A stretch of DNA of 64,000 bases. It comes from Bacteroidales bacterium. GTDB lineage: Bacteria; Bacteroidota; Bacteroidia; Bacteroidales; Muribaculaceae. The notes under the pieces were generated by a model that did not search any database, had not been told where the DNA came from, and saw nothing but the letters and a program-made list of their open reading frames with translations. Below, in pieces: positions 1 to 8,494 of the stretch. Location: assembly GCA_900768685.1 (NCBI GenBank), contig CAAGDX010000025.1:1-64000 (forward strand), in the 5' to 3' direction. A program made the translations under genes and the position numbers. Position 1 is the first letter of the stretch, and each line of letters opens with the position of its first letter.

Positions 1-6
1 AATGAG

Positions 7-104
7 GCTGTCAGTCATTGAGCAGGTTTGTTTGTGCTTAAAAGGGCGTGTGGCGAGCCACATAACCGTTAAGCACGGACAAAGATGCCAATGAATGGCA
101 GAGC
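7..104. repeat. Long nested stem-loop, possible structured RNA
   Basis: Gene-free stretch that folds on itself almost end to end. Bases 7-20 pair with 89-104, 27-41 pair with 69-83 (15 bp, two of them U-G pairs), and 49-53 pair with 58-62 around a CGAG tetraloop. No T-tract follows directly, so it is not a simple terminator of an upstream gene. It could be a small RNA, the end of an RNA begun before the window, or a palindromic intergenic repeat. Strand cannot be decided. Confidence 0.5.
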
Positions 105-208
105 ACGCTAATAGATAAGCTAAAGTAATTAAATATAAAATAGAAAATGGCAAATATAAAAAATATAAATAATATAAATAATACCAAAGCATCGCATCTT
201 TTTGTTGC

Positions 209-266
209 TTTTTGTCCTTCACTTCAGTCACTTAGCTCGCTAAGCTCCTTCAGTTCAGGACAAAAA
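209..266. repeat. Second stem-loop upstream of rluD
   Basis: A perfect 10-bp outer stem (209-218 with 257-266, TTTTTGTCCT / AGGACAAAAA) encloses a small hairpin CTTAG-CTCG-CTAAG (231-244). It lies 40-100 bp before rluD. It could be a terminator, a leader structure or a dispersed palindromic repeat. The rest of 1-306 is AT-rich and shows no convincing gene. Confidence 0.5.
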
Positions 267-321
267 TCATTCAAAAATCTGCGACCTCATTTATTTAACT
301 TTCTTTATGAAACAGGCTCTA

Positions 322-1389
322 ATGGCAGAGGACATTTTTGACGATATTGAGGAAGAACTGTCTGACGACCTGAAAGGACTTGAATCCCGCGACGGCGGAG
401 AACTCTATGAGCATTTCCGCTTTGTGGTGGATAAAGGACAGACGCTATTGCGTGTGGATAAGTACCTGGTGACTCATTTGCAAGGGTCGTCAAGAAATCG
501 CATACAGCAGGCGGCGGATGCAGGGTGCATTCTTGCGAACGGCAAGCCTGTGAAAAGCAACTACCGCGTGAAGCCACTTGACGTGATTTCCATAGTCATG
601 GACCGTCCTCGCTACGAGTGCGAAATCATTCAGGAAGATATTCCGCTGAATATTGTGTATGAAGACGATGCCGTGCTGGTGGTGAACAAGCCGGCTGGAC
701 TGGTGGTGCACCCGGGGCATGGAAACTATCACGGCACACTTGTGAATGCACTTGCGTATTATTTCCGAAACAATCCGGAGTATGACGTGAGTGACCCTCG
801 TCTGGGACTTGTGCACCGTATTGACAAAGATACGTCCGGGCTACTTGTCATTGCCAAGACTCCGGATGCCAAAACGCATCTGGGCAAGCAGTTTTTTAAC
901 AAAACCACTCGCCGCGAATACGTGGCTGTGGTGTGGGGTGTGCCCAATCCGGAAAAAGGTCGCATTGAGAGCAATATCGGTCGTTCGCTGCGAGACAGAA
1001 TGCAGATGGACGTTTTCCCAACGGGCGGCGACCAGGGCAAACATGCCGTGACGCACTATGAGGTGATAGAATCTTTCGGCTATGTTTCCGCTGTGAAGTG
1101 CGTCCTTGAAACGGGAAGAACACACCAGATACGCGTACACATGAAGCATTTAGGTCATCCCCTCTTTAATGATGCACGCTACGGCGGCGACAAAATTCTG
1201 CGAGGCACCACATCCTCAAAGTATCAGCAATTTGTGAAGAATTGCTTTGATATTTGTCCTCGCCAGGCACTCCATGCTCGTACACTCGGCTTTGTGCATC
1301 CCGTGACAGGCAAAGAACTCTTCTTTGAGTCCGAGATTCCGGAAGATATGGTGAATTTGATGAATAAATGGCGAAATTTGGGCGTGTAA
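322..1389 (+). CDS. rluD: Large-subunit rRNA pseudouridine synthase, RluD family
   Basis: Isomerises uridines to pseudouridine in 23S rRNA (RluD acts on helix 69). An S4-like RNA-binding domain (start RVDKYLVTHL, about residues 45-95) is followed by the pseudouridine synthase fold. The catalytic motif HRIDKDTSGLL carries the nucleophile Asp about 170 residues in. The acidic N-terminal 30 residues are typical for Bacteroidota. I prefer the ATG at 322 (MAEDIFDD) to the in-frame ATG at 307, because 303-316 is a copy of a short motif also found between other genes (GAAACAGGCTCTAA). It stands alone, with its own spacing to the next gene. RluD against RluB/C assignment is by overall pattern only. 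Confidence 0.93.
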   Translation: MAEDIFDDIEEELSDDLKGLESRDGGELYEHFRFVVDKGQTLLRVDKYLVTHLQGSSRNRIQQAADAGCILANGKPVKSNYRVKPLDVISIVMDRPRYECEIIQEDIPLNIVYEDDAVLVVNKPAGLVVHPGHGNYHGTLVNALAYYFRNNPEYDVSDPRLGLVHRIDKDTSGLLVIAKTPDAKTHLGKQFFNKTTRREYVAVVWGVPNPEKGRIESNIGRSLRDRMQMDVFPTGGDQGKHAVTHYEVIESFGYVSAVKCVLETGRTHQIRVHMKHLGHPLFNDARYGGDKILRGTTSSKYQQFVKNCFDICPRQALHARTLGFVHPVTGKELFFESEIPEDMVNLMNKWRNLGV

Positions 1390-1428
1390 ATAGTAAAAGT
1401 ATTTATTCCGGATAAAAAATATTCAAAA

Positions 1429-1463
1429 TTGATAGGTAGTTAAACCAAAATTGCTTAACTTTG
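1429..1463 (+). promoter_or_regulatory. Predicted Bacteroidota promoter of the bcp operon
   Basis: The -7 box TAACTTTG (1456-1463) matches TAnnTTTG, with a TTG at 1429-1431 about 24 bp upstream as a weak -33 element. It lies 46 bp before the bcp start. Prediction from consensus only. Confidence 0.5.
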
Positions 1464-1509
1464 TCAAATTATAAGCAAACTGTTAGCAAACTCTAACTAA
1501 TTATAAGTT

Positions 1510-1974
1510 ATGAACATAGGCGATAAAGCACCTGAAATATTAGGCTACGACCAAGCCGGAAACGAACTCAAACTGAGTGATTTTGCCGGCAAGAAACTTG
1601 TGCTGTATTTTTATCCGAAGGATAGCACCTCCGGCTGTACTGCTGAGGCATGCAGCCTTCGTGACAACTATGCGGAACTTCGCCGCCAAGGCTATGAAGT
1701 GGTAGGCGTGAGCGTGGATAGTGCAGAGTCTCACAAGAAATTTATCGCTAAAAACAGTCTTCCTTTCAGCCTTATAGCAGACACTTCTCACGAACTGGTG
1801 GAAGCAATGGGCGTATGGGGAGAAAAAAGTATGTATGGCAGAAAATACATGGGTACTTTCCGCACTACGTTCTTAATAAATGAACAAGGTATAATCGAAC
1901 ATATCTTCCTTCCCAAGTCTATCAAGACAAAGGAACATGGAAATCAAATATTAACCCTAAAAAATCCAGAATGA
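1510..1974 (+). CDS. bcp: Thioredoxin-dependent thiol peroxidase, Bcp/PrxQ type
   Basis: Cytoplasmic peroxiredoxin reducing hydrogen and organic peroxides. The 154-residue length is normal for the AhpC/TSA Bcp subfamily. The active-site segment YPKDSTSGCTAEAC holds the peroxidatic Cys43 and a resolving Cys48 five residues on, the PrxQ arrangement. The ATGA overlap with the following deaminase (stop 1972-1974, start 1971) indicates translational coupling. First gene of a three-gene unit ending at the terminator near 3021. Confidence 0.95.
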   Translation: MNIGDKAPEILGYDQAGNELKLSDFAGKKLVLYFYPKDSTSGCTAEACSLRDNYAELRRQGYEVVGVSVDSAESHKKFIAKNSLPFSLIADTSHELVEAMGVWGEKSMYGRKYMGTFRTTFLINEQGIIEHIFLPKSIKTKEHGNQILTLKNPE

Positions 1975-2465
1975 ATTTTCAAGAAATAAAATTTACGGAA
2001 CAAGACCTCCATTTTATGAAAATGGCGGCAGAACTTGCGGAAGAGAATGTGCTCCGCGGCGGCGGTCCTTTTGGTGCCGTGATAGTGAAAAACGGTGAAA
2101 TTGTGGCAACGGGTGCAAACTCCGTTACTCTGACAAACGACCCTACTGCTCACGCGGAAGTTAATGCTATCCGCAAGGCTTGCAAGGAAAATAACACTTT
2201 TAACCTTGCCGGTTGCACAATCTACAGTTCTTGCGAACCATGCCCAATGTGTCTCAGCGCACTCTATTGGGCAGGAATCTCCAGAATTTACTACGGTAAT
2301 ACTCAGGCTGATGCAGACCACATCAATTTCAGCGACCAGTTTATCTATCAAGAACTGGACAAGCCTAAAGCAGACCGTGCATTGCCGTGCATCCACATGC
2401 CGAACCCTTACACTATCAAGGCTTTCCAAATGTGGGAAAACAAAGAAGATAAAGTGGAATATTAA
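1971..2465 (+). CDS. guaD: Guanine deaminase (CDA-fold, GuaD type)
   Basis: Zinc hydrolase that turns guanine into xanthine for purine salvage. Cytidine-deaminase fold of 164 residues with zinc ligands His61 (in TAHAEVNAI), Cys91 and Cys94 (in EPCPMC) and proton shuttle Glu63. The C-terminal stretch FSDQFIYQELDKPKADR matches the helix-swapped tail typical of Bacillus-type GuaD rather than tRNA or cytidine deaminases. Coupled to bcp by ATGA overlap; 31 bp before an exported relative. Substrate is assigned by family resemblance. Confidence 0.9.
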   Translation: MNFQEIKFTEQDLHFMKMAAELAEENVLRGGGPFGAVIVKNGEIVATGANSVTLTNDPTAHAEVNAIRKACKENNTFNLAGCTIYSSCEPCPMCLSALYWAGISRIYYGNTQADADHINFSDQFIYQELDKPKADRALPCIHMPNPYTIKAFQMWENKEDKVEY

Positions 2466-2496
2466 AAAACAATAAACTTAATAATTATTAATAACT

Positions 2497-2997
2497 ATGA
2501 AACGTATTTTTAAAGCTTTGTTTGCACTTATGTGCATTTCACTGGCAATGCCTGCTATGGCACAAGTGTCTATTACAAAGGTGGATAAAATTGCACCGGA
2601 TGATATGGTATGGATGGATATGGCTGTTGAAGCTGCCAAAACAAACGTTAAGCAAGGCGGAGAGGCTACAGGTGCTGTGATTGTCCTTAATGGTGCTTTC
2701 CGCAGCCAAGGTAGAGCTAATGCTGAGGGTACTGCTGAATCCAACGCATTCCTCAAATCTCGCCTTAACAGCCTCAAAAATGCTAAAGTTTATACCATAA
2801 ATGAGCCTACTACCGCTACTTACATTCTTCTTAGCCGTCTTGGTGCTGAAGAAATCGTTTTCGTAAACGGTCGTGACGCAGTGGTTAAAGCCGGTCTTGC
2901 TACTGCCGAAGAATACACAGATGCTTTCCCTGCTGATGTTAAACCGTCTCCAATTAAGAGCATTGAGTTTCCTGAAGCTACAAATCTTCTGAAATAA
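2497..2997 (+). CDS. Exported deaminase-like protein lacking zinc ligands
   Basis: A signal peptide (residues 1-22, ending AMPAMA) precedes a domain that lines up with the GuaD encoded just upstream: MDMAVEAAKTNVKQGG matches MKMAAELAEENVLRGG, then GAVIVLNG matches GAVIVKNG. At the active site Glu81 is kept, but the three zinc ligands are all threonine: Thr79 for His61, Thr105 for Cys91, Thr108 for Cys94. The tail GLATAEEYTDAFPADVKP differs from GuaD. It therefore looks like a periplasmic, catalytically dead or repurposed deaminase fold, perhaps a ligand-binding protein. The function is unknown; the homology is by eye but extends across the fold. Confidence 0.8.
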   Translation: MKRIFKALFALMCISLAMPAMAQVSITKVDKIAPDDMVWMDMAVEAAKTNVKQGGEATGAVIVLNGAFRSQGRANAEGTAESNAFLKSRLNSLKNAKVYTINEPTTATYILLSRLGAEEIVFVNGRDAVVKAGLATAEEYTDAFPADVKPSPIKSIEFPEATNLLK

Positions 2998-3020
2998 ATA
3001 ATTTTGATTTCATAATAGTA

Positions 3021-3056
3021 AAGCGGCTCTGAGGTTTCCTCTGGGTCGCTTTTCTT
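3021..3056 (+). terminator. Rho-independent terminator after the guaD unit
   Basis: AAGCG at 3021-3025 pairs with CGCTT at 3047-3051; an inner GAGG-TTT-CCTC hairpin (3031-3041) continues the stem, and TTTTCTTTT follows. It lies between the + strand guaD unit and convergent yraN. Confidence 0.8.
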
Positions 3057-3101
3057 TTGGGGTGATAGCTAAAATAGCTGATTAGCTAAGATAGACAATC
3101 T

Positions 3102-3473
3102 TTATCTATAGCTCCTTAATGGAGGATAAAAGGCATCCGGGTAGTGTTCTATCTTGTAATTGTCTTGGTCACCGGTGATGGTGATAATGTCAAACTGTAC
3201 TTCGTGCGGAATGTCGTAGTGATTCACAAAAGCATTTGCGGCACGAGTCATATTAGCCATTTTGCGTTTATCAACGGCAACAATGGGGTCTAAAAAATCA
3301 TCGCTGCGGGTTTTTACCTCCACAAATACTATTCTATTGCCTTTCATAGCCACGATATCAATCTCGTATGGCGGCATCCTCCAGTTTGTTTCCTTTATGG
3401 CATAGCCTTTTCCCACAAGGAAGTTACATGCCACTCGTTCACCCCACCGTCCGGTCTCATTATGTTCCGCCAT
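3102..3473 (-). CDS. yraN: YraN family (UPF0102) predicted endonuclease-fold protein
   Basis: Small 123-residue protein of the UPF0102 family, with a restriction-endonuclease-like core. Visible motifs are GRWGERVACNFL near the N-terminus, YEIDIVA (about residues 37-43) and FVEVKTR (about residues 50-56), giving the D...ExK active-site pattern. Biological role is not established for most bacteria. It is the last gene of the leftward run, 15 bp after argB. Confidence 0.9.
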   Translation of the reverse strand: MAEHNETGRWGERVACNFLVGKGYAIKETNWRMPPYEIDIVAMKGNRIVFVEVKTRSDDFLDPIVAVDKRKMANMTRAANAFVNHYDIPHEVQFDIITITGDQDNYKIEHYPDAFYPPLRSYR

Positions 3474-3488
3474 ACGCCTGAAAGGGTA

Positions 3489-4265
3489 TTAAAGATGCAA
3501 ATGTGAACCTTTTTCCAGGTTTTCCACAGAATCCGCTTTGGTGATAATCACCTCTTTCACACCTGCTTGCAGTGCTTCAAAGGCATTTTTGAGTTTTGGC
3601 AACATTCCTCCACTCACAATTCCGTCTGCCACAAGGTTTTCATAAACACTTGGAGTGATAACGGAAATCACGGAGTTGTCATCGTCTTCACTTCTCAGTA
3701 CGCCCGGCTTTTCAAAGCAAAACACGAGTGTTACATCAAAAAAGCGAGCAAGGGCTTTTGCAGTTTCACCGGCTATAGTGTCGGCATTCGTGTTCAGCAT
3801 ATTGCCTTTGCCATCGTGAATGAGTGGAGCCATCACAGGCATTATTCCGGCAGAGATGAGAGAGGCAAGTCGTTCACCGTCAACGTTATCCACATCGCCT
3901 ACCCAACCGTAATCCACCGTTTTCACCTCGCGTTTATGTCCGCGAATCACGTTCATGTCAGCACCGGTAAGACCCAGGGCATTGATGCCGCGAGCCTGGA
4001 GGTTTGCCACAATGGTTTTGTTTACTTTTCCGGCATAGACCATAGTCACCACGCCAAGCATTTCCTCTGTGGTGACACGTCTGCCCTCTATCATCACTGT
4101 TTCAATACCCAGTTTGGCAGCCATAGCAGTAGCGGAACGACCGCCACCGTGAACGAGCAGTTTAAGTCCCGGGAGACCGGAGATATCATCAAGGAGGCGA
4201 ATTAGTGAATCCTGTTCCTCCACTATTTTTCCTCCCACCTTAATAATAGTAAGAGCCTGTTTCAT
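3489..4265 (-). CDS. argB: Acetylglutamate (or succinylglutamate) kinase
   Basis: Phosphorylates N-acylglutamate, the second step of arginine synthesis. Amino-acid-kinase fold of 258 residues: IIKVGGK at the N-terminus, LVHGGGRSA (about residues 37-45) and LTGADMNVI mid-protein. In Bacteroides fragilis the corresponding enzyme prefers the N-succinyl substrate, so the acyl group here is open. The start at 4265 is forced, because the kinase motif begins only five residues in; the first codons (MKQAL) are made from the dispersed motif GAAACAGGCTCT, which is repeated 18 bp upstream. It is separated from the other arginine genes (61-64 kb). Confidence 0.94.
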   Translation of the reverse strand: MKQALTIIKVGGKIVEEQDSLIRLLDDISGLPGLKLLVHGGGRSATAMAAKLGIETVMIEGRRVTTEEMLGVVTMVYAGKVNKTIVANLQARGINALGLTGADMNVIRGHKREVKTVDYGWVGDVDNVDGERLASLISAGIMPVMAPLIHDGKGNMLNTNADTIAGETAKALARFFDVTLVFCFEKPGVLRSEDDDNSVISVITPSVYENLVADGIVSGGMLPKLKNAFEALQAGVKEVIITKADSVENLEKGSHLHL

Positions 4266-4283
4266 AAATTTAGAGCCTGTTTC
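4252..4283 (-). repeat. Two tandem copies of GAAACAGGCTCT motif
   Basis: On the minus strand the 12-mer GAAACAGGCTCT occurs twice with an 18-bp period, in the prfB-argB gap and over the argB start codon. Related copies lie at about 305-316, 41885-41896 and 53897-53908. Confidence 0.6.
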
Positions 4284-4289
4284 AGAAAA

Positions 4290-5409
4290 TTATTCCTTTT
4301 CCACTCCTGCAAATTCCATAAGATAAGCCTTGATAAACTCATCTATATCACCATCCATCACGCCATTTACATTTGCAGTCTGATAGTTTGTACGGTGGTC
4401 CTTCACACGGCGGTCATCAAAGACGTATGAGCGGATTTGAGAGCCCCACTCGATTTTCATTTTTCCGGCTTCCACCTTTGCCTGTTCTTCCATACGGTGT
4501 TTGAGTTCCTTGTCATAGAGTATGGAACGGAGTTGGCGGAGAGCATTTTCCTTATTTTTTGGTTGGTCGCGAGTTTCAGTATTTTCAATGAGGATTTCCT
4601 CTTTTTCTCCTGTGTAAGGGTCCGTAAACTGGTAGCGGAGACGTACACCGGATTCCACCTTGTTCACGTTCTGACCACCGGCACCACCGCTTCGGAAAGT
4701 ATCCCATGAAATAAGAGCCGGCTCTACTTTCACCTCGATAGTATCATCAACAAGCGGAGTGACAAAGACGGACGCAAAAGACGTCATACGCTTACCTTGA
4801 GCATTGTATGGCGACACGCGTACAAGGCGGTGCACACCGTTTTCACTTTTTAGATAGCCGTAAGCATAGTCGCCTTCCACGTTTATAGTGCAAGACTTTA
4901 TACCTGCTTCATCACCGTCAAGAATGTTTGCGATAGACGTTTTGTAGCCATGCTTTTCGCACCATCGGAGATACATACGCATCAGCATGGAAGCCCAGTC
5001 CTGACTTTCCGTGCCACCTGCACCGGAATTTATTTTAAGCACCACTCCGAGTTTGTCTTCCTCGCGGCGGAGCATATTTTTGAGTTCCAAGTCCTCGATT
5101 TTAGTGATAGCATCGGCATAGAGGGAATCAAGTTCAGCTTCTTCAATCAGTCCTTCTTTGATAAAGTCCCATCCGTTTTGAAGCTCGTCAACAGCCGCCT
5201 CCACGCTCTTGTAACCGTCTATCCAACTCTGGATATCCTTAATTTTTTTCATTTGAGCCTGTGCCTCCTTCTGGTGCTCCCAGAAATCAGGCACATGCGT
5301 GCGGAGTTCTTCCTCCTCCAGTTGTATTACCTTGTTATCGATGTCAAAGATACCTCCTCAACGCGAGCTTGCGTTCAAAGGTCTGTTTTAACTGTTCCTG
5401 TGTAATCAT
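4290..5409 (-). CDS. prfB: Peptide chain release factor 2, with programmed +1 frameshift
   Basis: Releases peptides at UGA and UAA. Translation starts at the ATG at 5409 and runs 21 codons to CTT (5349-5347). The in-frame TGA (5346-5344) must be bypassed by a +1 shift to GAC (5345-5343) to give a 372-residue protein. The shift site AGGAGG-TAT-CTT-TGA-C copies the classic E. coli arrangement: internal Shine-Dalgarno, 3-nt spacer, slippery CTT, UGA then C. The body carries GGAGGQ (catalytic GGQ) and SPY where E. coli RF2 has the SPF specificity tripeptide. A reading begun at the internal GTG (5294) would lose the first 38 residues. Lies between the MORN gene and argB. Confidence 0.96.
5343..5358 (-). 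promoter_or_regulatory. prfB: prfB recoding site (autoregulatory frameshift)
   Basis: Minus strand: AGGAGG (5358-5353), spacer TAT, slippery CTT (5349-5347), stop TGA (5346-5344), then C. Low RF2 slows termination at UGA and favours the shift, so RF2 controls its own synthesis. The strong internal Shine-Dalgarno stands out because normal gene starts in this window lack one. Confidence 0.95.
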
Positions 5410-5439
5410 TATATATAATTAATGTGTATTTTTTTTAAT

Positions 5440-6897
5440 CTAATCCAGTTCACCGCGTCCAAACAAACAATAATATATTCCGACAACCAACCATAAGACC
5501 GCCCAAATGAAATAATACCAGGGGTCATCGCCTGCAGTAGAGCCATAGAAATACAAAACTGAATTTATTCCCAATGTATAACCGAATATACATGCAGGAT
5601 TCCACCTTGATTCACTATATTTGCCATCTCCTGCATAAAGGAAATATGATATTGCCGCTACAAACATGGCTCCAAGCATCATGTACCATTCTCCGACGTT
5701 TGTCTGCAAATAAACTATGGAATAAATGCTTGAGGCACCACCCAGAATGAGTGCAAAAATATTGCGTAAATATGTCACTCCGGACAACTGAGGCACATCT
5801 GTCAAATATTTTCCTCTCCAGTAGTTGTCGTTATCATCAAAATAATTATTGTAACTATTGTTATTATTGTTATTATATCGGGCATAATTCACAAAACTAC
5901 CGGTATTCGGAGTGCTTTGTTGCACAGGCTTGTCTTTCCACTGACCATTGACGTAAGAACCTTCATCTCTGCGTCCGTTTTTATAGATATATGTACCTGT
6001 TCCACAAAGGCGTCCTTCGCTGTCTTCAGACCAAGAACCTTCAAACTTATCACCGTTTGTAAAGGTCACTACTCCGTAACCATTTCTCCGTCCATTAACG
6101 AAGTCTCCTTCGTTTAACAAGCCGTTTGAATATTTCCAAGTGCCTTTTCCATGAGGTCCGTTTTCGTTCCAGCCGCCTTTATACCAGCCGCCGCTTTCCC
6201 AATCCATACGTCCGGAGCCAGAACGATAGCCGTCTTTGTAATTACCCGTATCTGTACGTTTATATTCTCCATTATACCACGTACCATAGCCGTTTGCACC
6301 GTTTTCATTCCAGCCGCCTTTGTACCAGTCTCCGTCAGACCACTCGATATTACCCTGACCGTAACGAACACCATCCTTAAATTCGCCGATCCAGATAGTG
6401 CCATTCTTAAACACCCAGCGACCGTGTCCGTTTGGCTCACCGTCTTTTGTTTCTCCTTGGTAGTAAGAGCCGTCAGGATAGTTTATTCTGCCCACACCGA
6501 TGTCTGTAACAGGGTCTTTCACACCGGCTGCTTCAATTTCTTCTACGCAAGTTTTGAAAAGGGCATAGTCCTTAATAAGTTTGTTTGTGGAAGTGGAGAA
6601 ACTTTTCAGTGCCTTAGAAAAAGCCTCAGGATAGTTTGTACTGGAGAGTGAAATTTCGCGGATAATACAGTTTTTCTCCTGAAGGAGGGCTTCTTCCGGC
6701 ATTTGTGCATTTTTGAACACGTTGCGGATAAAGTAGTAAGCCTCTTTATCCGTGTTTTCAAGGAGATTGATGTCTTTTTCTATCACCTTGGAAGCCAAAA
6801 TCCACTTGTTGGCTTCTGTCATATATATATTTTTCTTCTCATCGCCGCCGGACGATGTTGCACCGCCTATTTCTCTATTGGAATTTTCTACAGCCAT
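5440..6897 (-). CDS. MORN-repeat protein with C-terminal membrane segments
   Basis: 485 residues in three parts. Residues 1-145 are a helical, charged region without a recognised domain. Residues 150-335 are about eight MORN repeats (pattern YxGxWxNGxxxGxGxxxW, such as WYKGGWNENGANGYG), which in other proteins bind lipids or partners. After an Asn-rich linker (about 345-365) come about four hydrophobic segments (380-485, including LVVGIYYCLFGRGELD at the end), so the protein is probably anchored in the inner membrane with cytoplasmic repeats. It follows the Hsp70 gene by 50 bp, in the same direction. Function unknown; the context suggests a membrane platform or client of that chaperone. Confidence 0.75.
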   Translation of the reverse strand: MAVENSNREIGGATSSGGDEKKNIYMTEANKWILASKVIEKDINLLENTDKEAYYFIRNVFKNAQMPEEALLQEKNCIIREISLSSTNYPEAFSKALKSFSTSTNKLIKDYALFKTCVEEIEAAGVKDPVTDIGVGRINYPDGSYYQGETKDGEPNGHGRWVFKNGTIWIGEFKDGVRYGQGNIEWSDGDWYKGGWNENGANGYGTWYNGEYKRTDTGNYKDGYRSGSGRMDWESGGWYKGGWNENGPHGKGTWKYSNGLLNEGDFVNGRRNGYGVVTFTNGDKFEGSWSEDSEGRLCGTGTYIYKNGRRDEGSYVNGQWKDKPVQQSTPNTGSFVNYARYNNNNNNSYNNYFDDNDNYWRGKYLTDVPQLSGVTYLRNIFALILGGASSIYSIVYLQTNVGEWYMMLGAMFVAAISYFLYAGDGKYSESRWNPACIFGYTLGINSVLYFYGSTAGDDPWYYFIWAVLWLVVGIYYCLFGRGELD

Positions 6898-6947
6898 GTT
6901 TTATTCTTTCTCTTTATGTTTTATAATTGCAGATTAATCGTTTGATT

Positions 6948-8444
6948 TTAGCCTATTCGTCTTGAGTTGATGTCACGTCTTGCATCTTCCACTTCATCTT
7001 CAGATGCTCCTTCCACATCAAGTTCAAAATTTATAGTCTCTCCGGAACATACTCCGGTCACTTTGAGGATGCCGTCTTCCGTGAGATTAAATTTTACATC
7101 TATTCTTGTTCCTTTAGGCACCGGGAATCCCCATGTCAAAGCCTTGGAAGCAAGACATTTACACTTAATAGCACTTACTTCTGCATCGTAAGAGCGGTCT
7201 GCCAGCACTTTTATGGAAACGGATGTTGAATTATCATCGCGAGTGATGAATTTGTCTTCTCCTACAGTTCCGTATTTGTCACCGCGTGTGATAAGGTGGT
7301 AAGAAATAGACTGTCCGTTAGCTTCGCAGCCTACTCCGTAAGAGCAAGAAGATAATGGCGTTGGCGCATCATCTTTCAGAGTGGCTGCTATTGCAGCACC
7401 TTCCGCCACTGCAAGGTTCGGTTTCATTCTGTCCAGGCGAACGGTAGCATTTGGGAATGCAGCCTTGATAGCCTCACGAATCATTGGCATAAATGAAGAA
7501 CCGCCCACAAGGATAATTTCCTCAATATCGTTTGCCGTCAAAGGCACTTTGGAGTGTCTGATAGCATTTTTCATCATCATGATAGTGTTATCAACACTGC
7601 TCTCCATAAGTTCATTGAAAGCGGCACGAGTGATTTTTGCCGTGTAAGGCGTTCTGTTATATCGGAAACTGAAGTTTGAAAATTCGTTTTGTGAAAGGAG
7701 TTTCTTTGTCCTCTCAGCCGCAAGAAGAATACTTCCGGCTTCTTTTGTGTCGCGTATTTCGTCAAAGTCTATTCCAATGCCGCACTGCTGGAAAGCATAG
7801 TTTGCAAGTGCCACGTCCCAGTCCACGCCGCCGAGGTGATGGTCACCATCGTTTGAGAGTTCTTCAAAATGGCCGTTTTTTGCTCGCATGATAGAAACGT
7901 CGAAAGTACCGCCACCAAGGTCATAAACCATAAACGTTTTGCCCTCAAGGTCTTTCATACCGTAACTGATAGCGGCTGCAGTAGGTTCCGGAAGCAGTTT
8001 TATCACTTCCAAACCAGCCAGTTCACCTGCTTGGCGAGTAATTGCACATTCCGTAGAACCGAAATAAGCCGGCACCGTGATGATAGCTTTATGAATCGGT
8101 GACAATCCGTCTTGCTCACGCAAGTCGTTTGCATCTTTAACGAGTTTTTTAAGAATCATGGCTGAAATCATCAGCGGAGTGATATTTTCGCCTTGTATGG
8201 TTCTCTTATAGTTCGGGTTACCAATTTCTCTTTTTATGAAAGCCACGGTATTTTCCGGGTCACCTCCCATAAGTGCTTTGGCATCATCGCCCACGAGCAC
8301 ATTACCGCCATCATCGAAATACACCACAGACGGAGTGGTAGGGTAACCGTCAAAGTTTTCCAAAATATGTGGTTCACCATCTTCACCCATCAGGGCTATA
8401 CAAGAGTTTGTAGTACCGAGGTCTATACCATAAATATCTGCCAT
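6948..8444 (-). CDS. Hsp70 (DnaK-like) chaperone lacking the lid domain
   Basis: ATP-driven chaperone, 498 residues against about 610-640 for housekeeping DnaK. The ATPase domain is intact: IDLGTTNSC (about residues 6-14, phosphate-1), VYDLGGGTFDVS (phosphate-2) and ILVGGSSFMPMI (adenosine). After residue 370 there is a shortened beta-sandwich substrate domain (ending LKVTGVCSGETINFEL) and only a brief acidic tail; the helical lid and C-terminal tail of DnaK are missing. A GrpE-like gene lies 50 bp upstream and a MORN membrane gene 50 bp downstream, so it is probably a specialised paralogue rather than the main dnaK. No DnaJ lies in the window. Confidence 0.88.
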   Translation of the reverse strand: MADIYGIDLGTTNSCIALMGEDGEPHILENFDGYPTTPSVVYFDDGGNVLVGDDAKALMGGDPENTVAFIKREIGNPNYKRTIQGENITPLMISAMILKKLVKDANDLREQDGLSPIHKAIITVPAYFGSTECAITRQAGELAGLEVIKLLPEPTAAAISYGMKDLEGKTFMVYDLGGGTFDVSIMRAKNGHFEELSNDGDHHLGGVDWDVALANYAFQQCGIGIDFDEIRDTKEAGSILLAAERTKKLLSQNEFSNFSFRYNRTPYTAKITRAAFNELMESSVDNTIMMMKNAIRHSKVPLTANDIEEIILVGGSSFMPMIREAIKAAFPNATVRLDRMKPNLAVAEGAAIAATLKDDAPTPLSSCSYGVGCEANGQSISYHLITRGDKYGTVGEDKFITRDDNSTSVSIKVLADRSYDAEVSAIKCKCLASKALTWGFPVPKGTRIDVKFNLTEDGILKVTGVCSGETINFELDVEGASEDEVEDARRDINSRRIG

Positions 8445-8494
8445 TTTTCCTTTGATATTTTATATGTGATAAAAATTCGTTTTATTTGCTAAAA

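Noticed and set aside
147..341. Small protein gene in the first 340 bases
   Set aside because: It runs through the 209-266 stem-loop and the rluD start, with low-complexity Asn/Ile start and no family resemblance.
5294..5409. prfB as a frameshifted pseudogene
   Set aside because: The in-frame TGA sits in a perfect RF2 recoding site, so the break is programmed.
5838..5876. Phase-variable TTATTG microsatellite
   Set aside because: The imperfect repeat encodes the Asn-rich linker of the MORN protein and is not an exact tandem array, so slippage is unlikely to be frequent.
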